64,000 bases of DNA from Oxalobacteraceae bacterium AB_14 (lineage in GTDB: Bacteria; Pseudomonadota; Gammaproteobacteria; Burkholderiales; Burkholderiaceae_D). Position numbers and translations under genes: made by a program. The stretch covers positions 2,780,980 to 2,844,979 of the forward strand of contig KB906724.1 in NCBI GenBank assembly GCA_000381565.1, given 5' to 3'. Below, in pieces: positions 63,280 through 64,000 of the stretch (positions are counted from its first letter, which is position 1; every line of letters starts with the position of its first letter). The notes beneath the pieces were generated by a model that did no database searches, was not told the origin of the DNA, and worked only from the letters and a program-made list of their open reading frames with translations.

Positions 63280-64000
63280 CTATTGCGGCACGATCTGCAC
63301 GTCCACGCTCATCGATTCGGTGCCGCCGCCGCGCCGCACGCCGCGCACCGGCGCCGCCGCGTCGTAGTCGCGGCCGATGGCCAGGCGGCAATAGGCGTCC
63401 GTCATCAGCCGCGCGTGGGTCACATCGATGCTGACCCAGCCGGTGTAATCCCGGTCCTCGGCCCAGGCGTCCACCCAGGCATGGCTGGCGGCGTGGTCGC
63501 TGGTTTCCGGGTCGATGTAGCCGGACACGTAGCGCGCCGGTATCCCGTGCGCGTGACAGCAGGCCAGGAACAGGTGCGCGTGATCCTGGCACACGCCTTC
63601 GCCCAGCGCCAGCGCGTCGCTGGCGGTGGTGGTGACGGCGGTCGCACCGCTTTGATACCGGACCGCACCAAAGATGTGCTCCGCCAGGCGGATCAAGTCC
63701 TTGGTCTGCGCCTTGCCGTCCGGCAGGCAGGACGCCGCCAGTTCCAGGATGCCGGGCGTGGGCTCGGTCAGCCGGGTCGACACCGTGTAGATCAGCGGCG
63801 ACAGGCTGTCGCCGTTTGGTATCCGCCCCTGTTTCGGGCTGGTGGTCTCGATCACGCCGCCGGCCACGATGGTCAGCCCCTGGTGCGGCAGGTTCATCGT
63901 CATCATGTGCGACAGGTTGCCGTAGGCGTCGGTGTAGGCGTGCACATGGCCCGGCATGGCGATGTTCCACGACAGCACGTGCTGCTGCGCCTCGGCGCGC
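63280..64000 (-). CDS. Transglutaminase-like protein, 5' end off window
   Basis: The minus-strand frame is open from the window edge to 63280. The transglutaminase core is ALALGEGVCQDHAHLFLACCHAHGIPARYVSGYID (catalytic Cys), SHAWVDAWAEDRDYTGWVSIDVTH (catalytic His, then Asp). The N-terminal bundle (HVLSWNIAMPG..) is cut by the edge; about 40 residues are probably missing. It belongs to the Anbu gene neighbourhood, where it occurs with DUF403 and ATP-grasp-type genes. Confidence 0.9.
   Translation of the reverse strand, partial: RAEAQQHVLSWNIAMPGHVHAYTDAYGNLSHMMTMNLPHQGLTIVAGGVIETTSPKQGRIPNGDSLSPLIYTVSTRLTEPTPGILELAASCLPDGKAQTKDLIRLAEHIFGAVRYQSGATAVTTTASDALALGEGVCQDHAHLFLACCHAHGIPARYVSGYIDPETSDHAASHAWVDAWAEDRDYTGWVSIDVTHARLMTDAYCRLAIGRDYDAAAPVRGVRRGGGTESMSVDVQIVPQ

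Overview
The window is GC-rich, densely packed bacterial chromosome. Gene content points to a betaproteobacterium of the Oxalobacteraceae (Massilia, Duganella, Janthinobacterium or a close relative): a membrane-bound urate oxidase with a cytochrome c tail, PEP-CTERM proteins, many GGDEF and chemotaxis-type signalling genes, nadA-nadC in tandem, an Anbu proteasome-like locus, and a CGTCATTCCCGCG-type intergenic repeat. This assignment is inferred from gene content only. No tRNA, rRNA, CRISPR array or intact insertion sequence was recognised.

Layout. (1) 1-5722: 3' part of a U32 family rRNA hydroxylase gene, a LysR regulator divergent from an NAD(P)-binding oxidoreductase, a periplasmic binding protein, a 4-oxalocrotonate tautomerase-like protein and a class II aldolase. 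(2) 5727-25763: a purine catabolism and transport region. It holds guanine deaminase, xanthine dehydrogenase XdhA/B/C, a fused OHCU decarboxylase-allantoate amidohydrolase, a LysR regulator, membrane urate oxidase PuuD, an aromatic amino acid ammonia-lyase, two AzgA-type purine permeases and a Tsx-like outer membrane channel. Upstream of the first permease lies a two-hairpin leader, proposed here as an NMT1-type xanthine riboswitch, whose 3' strand is perfectly complementary to the ribosome binding site and start codon. Inserted in this region are a truncated GGDEF remnant, a crystallin/glycine-zipper protein, a porin plus binding-protein pair, and an Lrp/AsnC regulator divergent from a small ACT-like protein. 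(3) 25900-30846: a partner-switching signalling cluster (STAS, MBL-fold hydrolase, CHASE2-PP2C phosphatase, OmpA-like, FecR, RsbW-like kinase). (4) 30875-42808: a nitrobindin-like protein, large and small diguanylate cyclases, HAD hydrolase, chemotaxis receptor, LysE exporter, WYL regulator, secreted nuclease, RTX metalloprotease and a sensor kinase. (5) 42952-46469: queE-queD-tadA, an alpha/beta hydrolase and LD-carboxypeptidase. (6) 46687-50173: a binding protein plus histidine kinase pair, a PEP-CTERM protein and a PEP-CTERM remnant. (7) 50326-57987: YbiT-type ABC-F protein, nadA, nadC, a membrane DUF418 protein divergent from a TetR regulator over a perfect palindrome, a GNAT acetyltransferase and nadB. 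(8) 58172-64000: two truncated genes joined tail to tail (EpsB-like glycosyltransferase and PrkA kinase), LysR, a Sel1-type lipoprotein-like protein, an Hpt protein, Anbu and a transglutaminase-like protein running off the end.

The purine region forms an almost complete route: uptake across the outer membrane (Tsx-like) and inner membrane (AzgA), guanine to xanthine, xanthine to urate, urate oxidation at the membrane, then decarboxylation to allantoin and allantoate cleavage. Hydroxyisourate hydrolase and allantoinase are not in the window. The most interesting items are the riboswitch-like leader, the partner-switching cluster that adds an MBL enzyme with FecR and OmpA, and the breakpoint at 58930 where two unrelated genes are cut at the same base.
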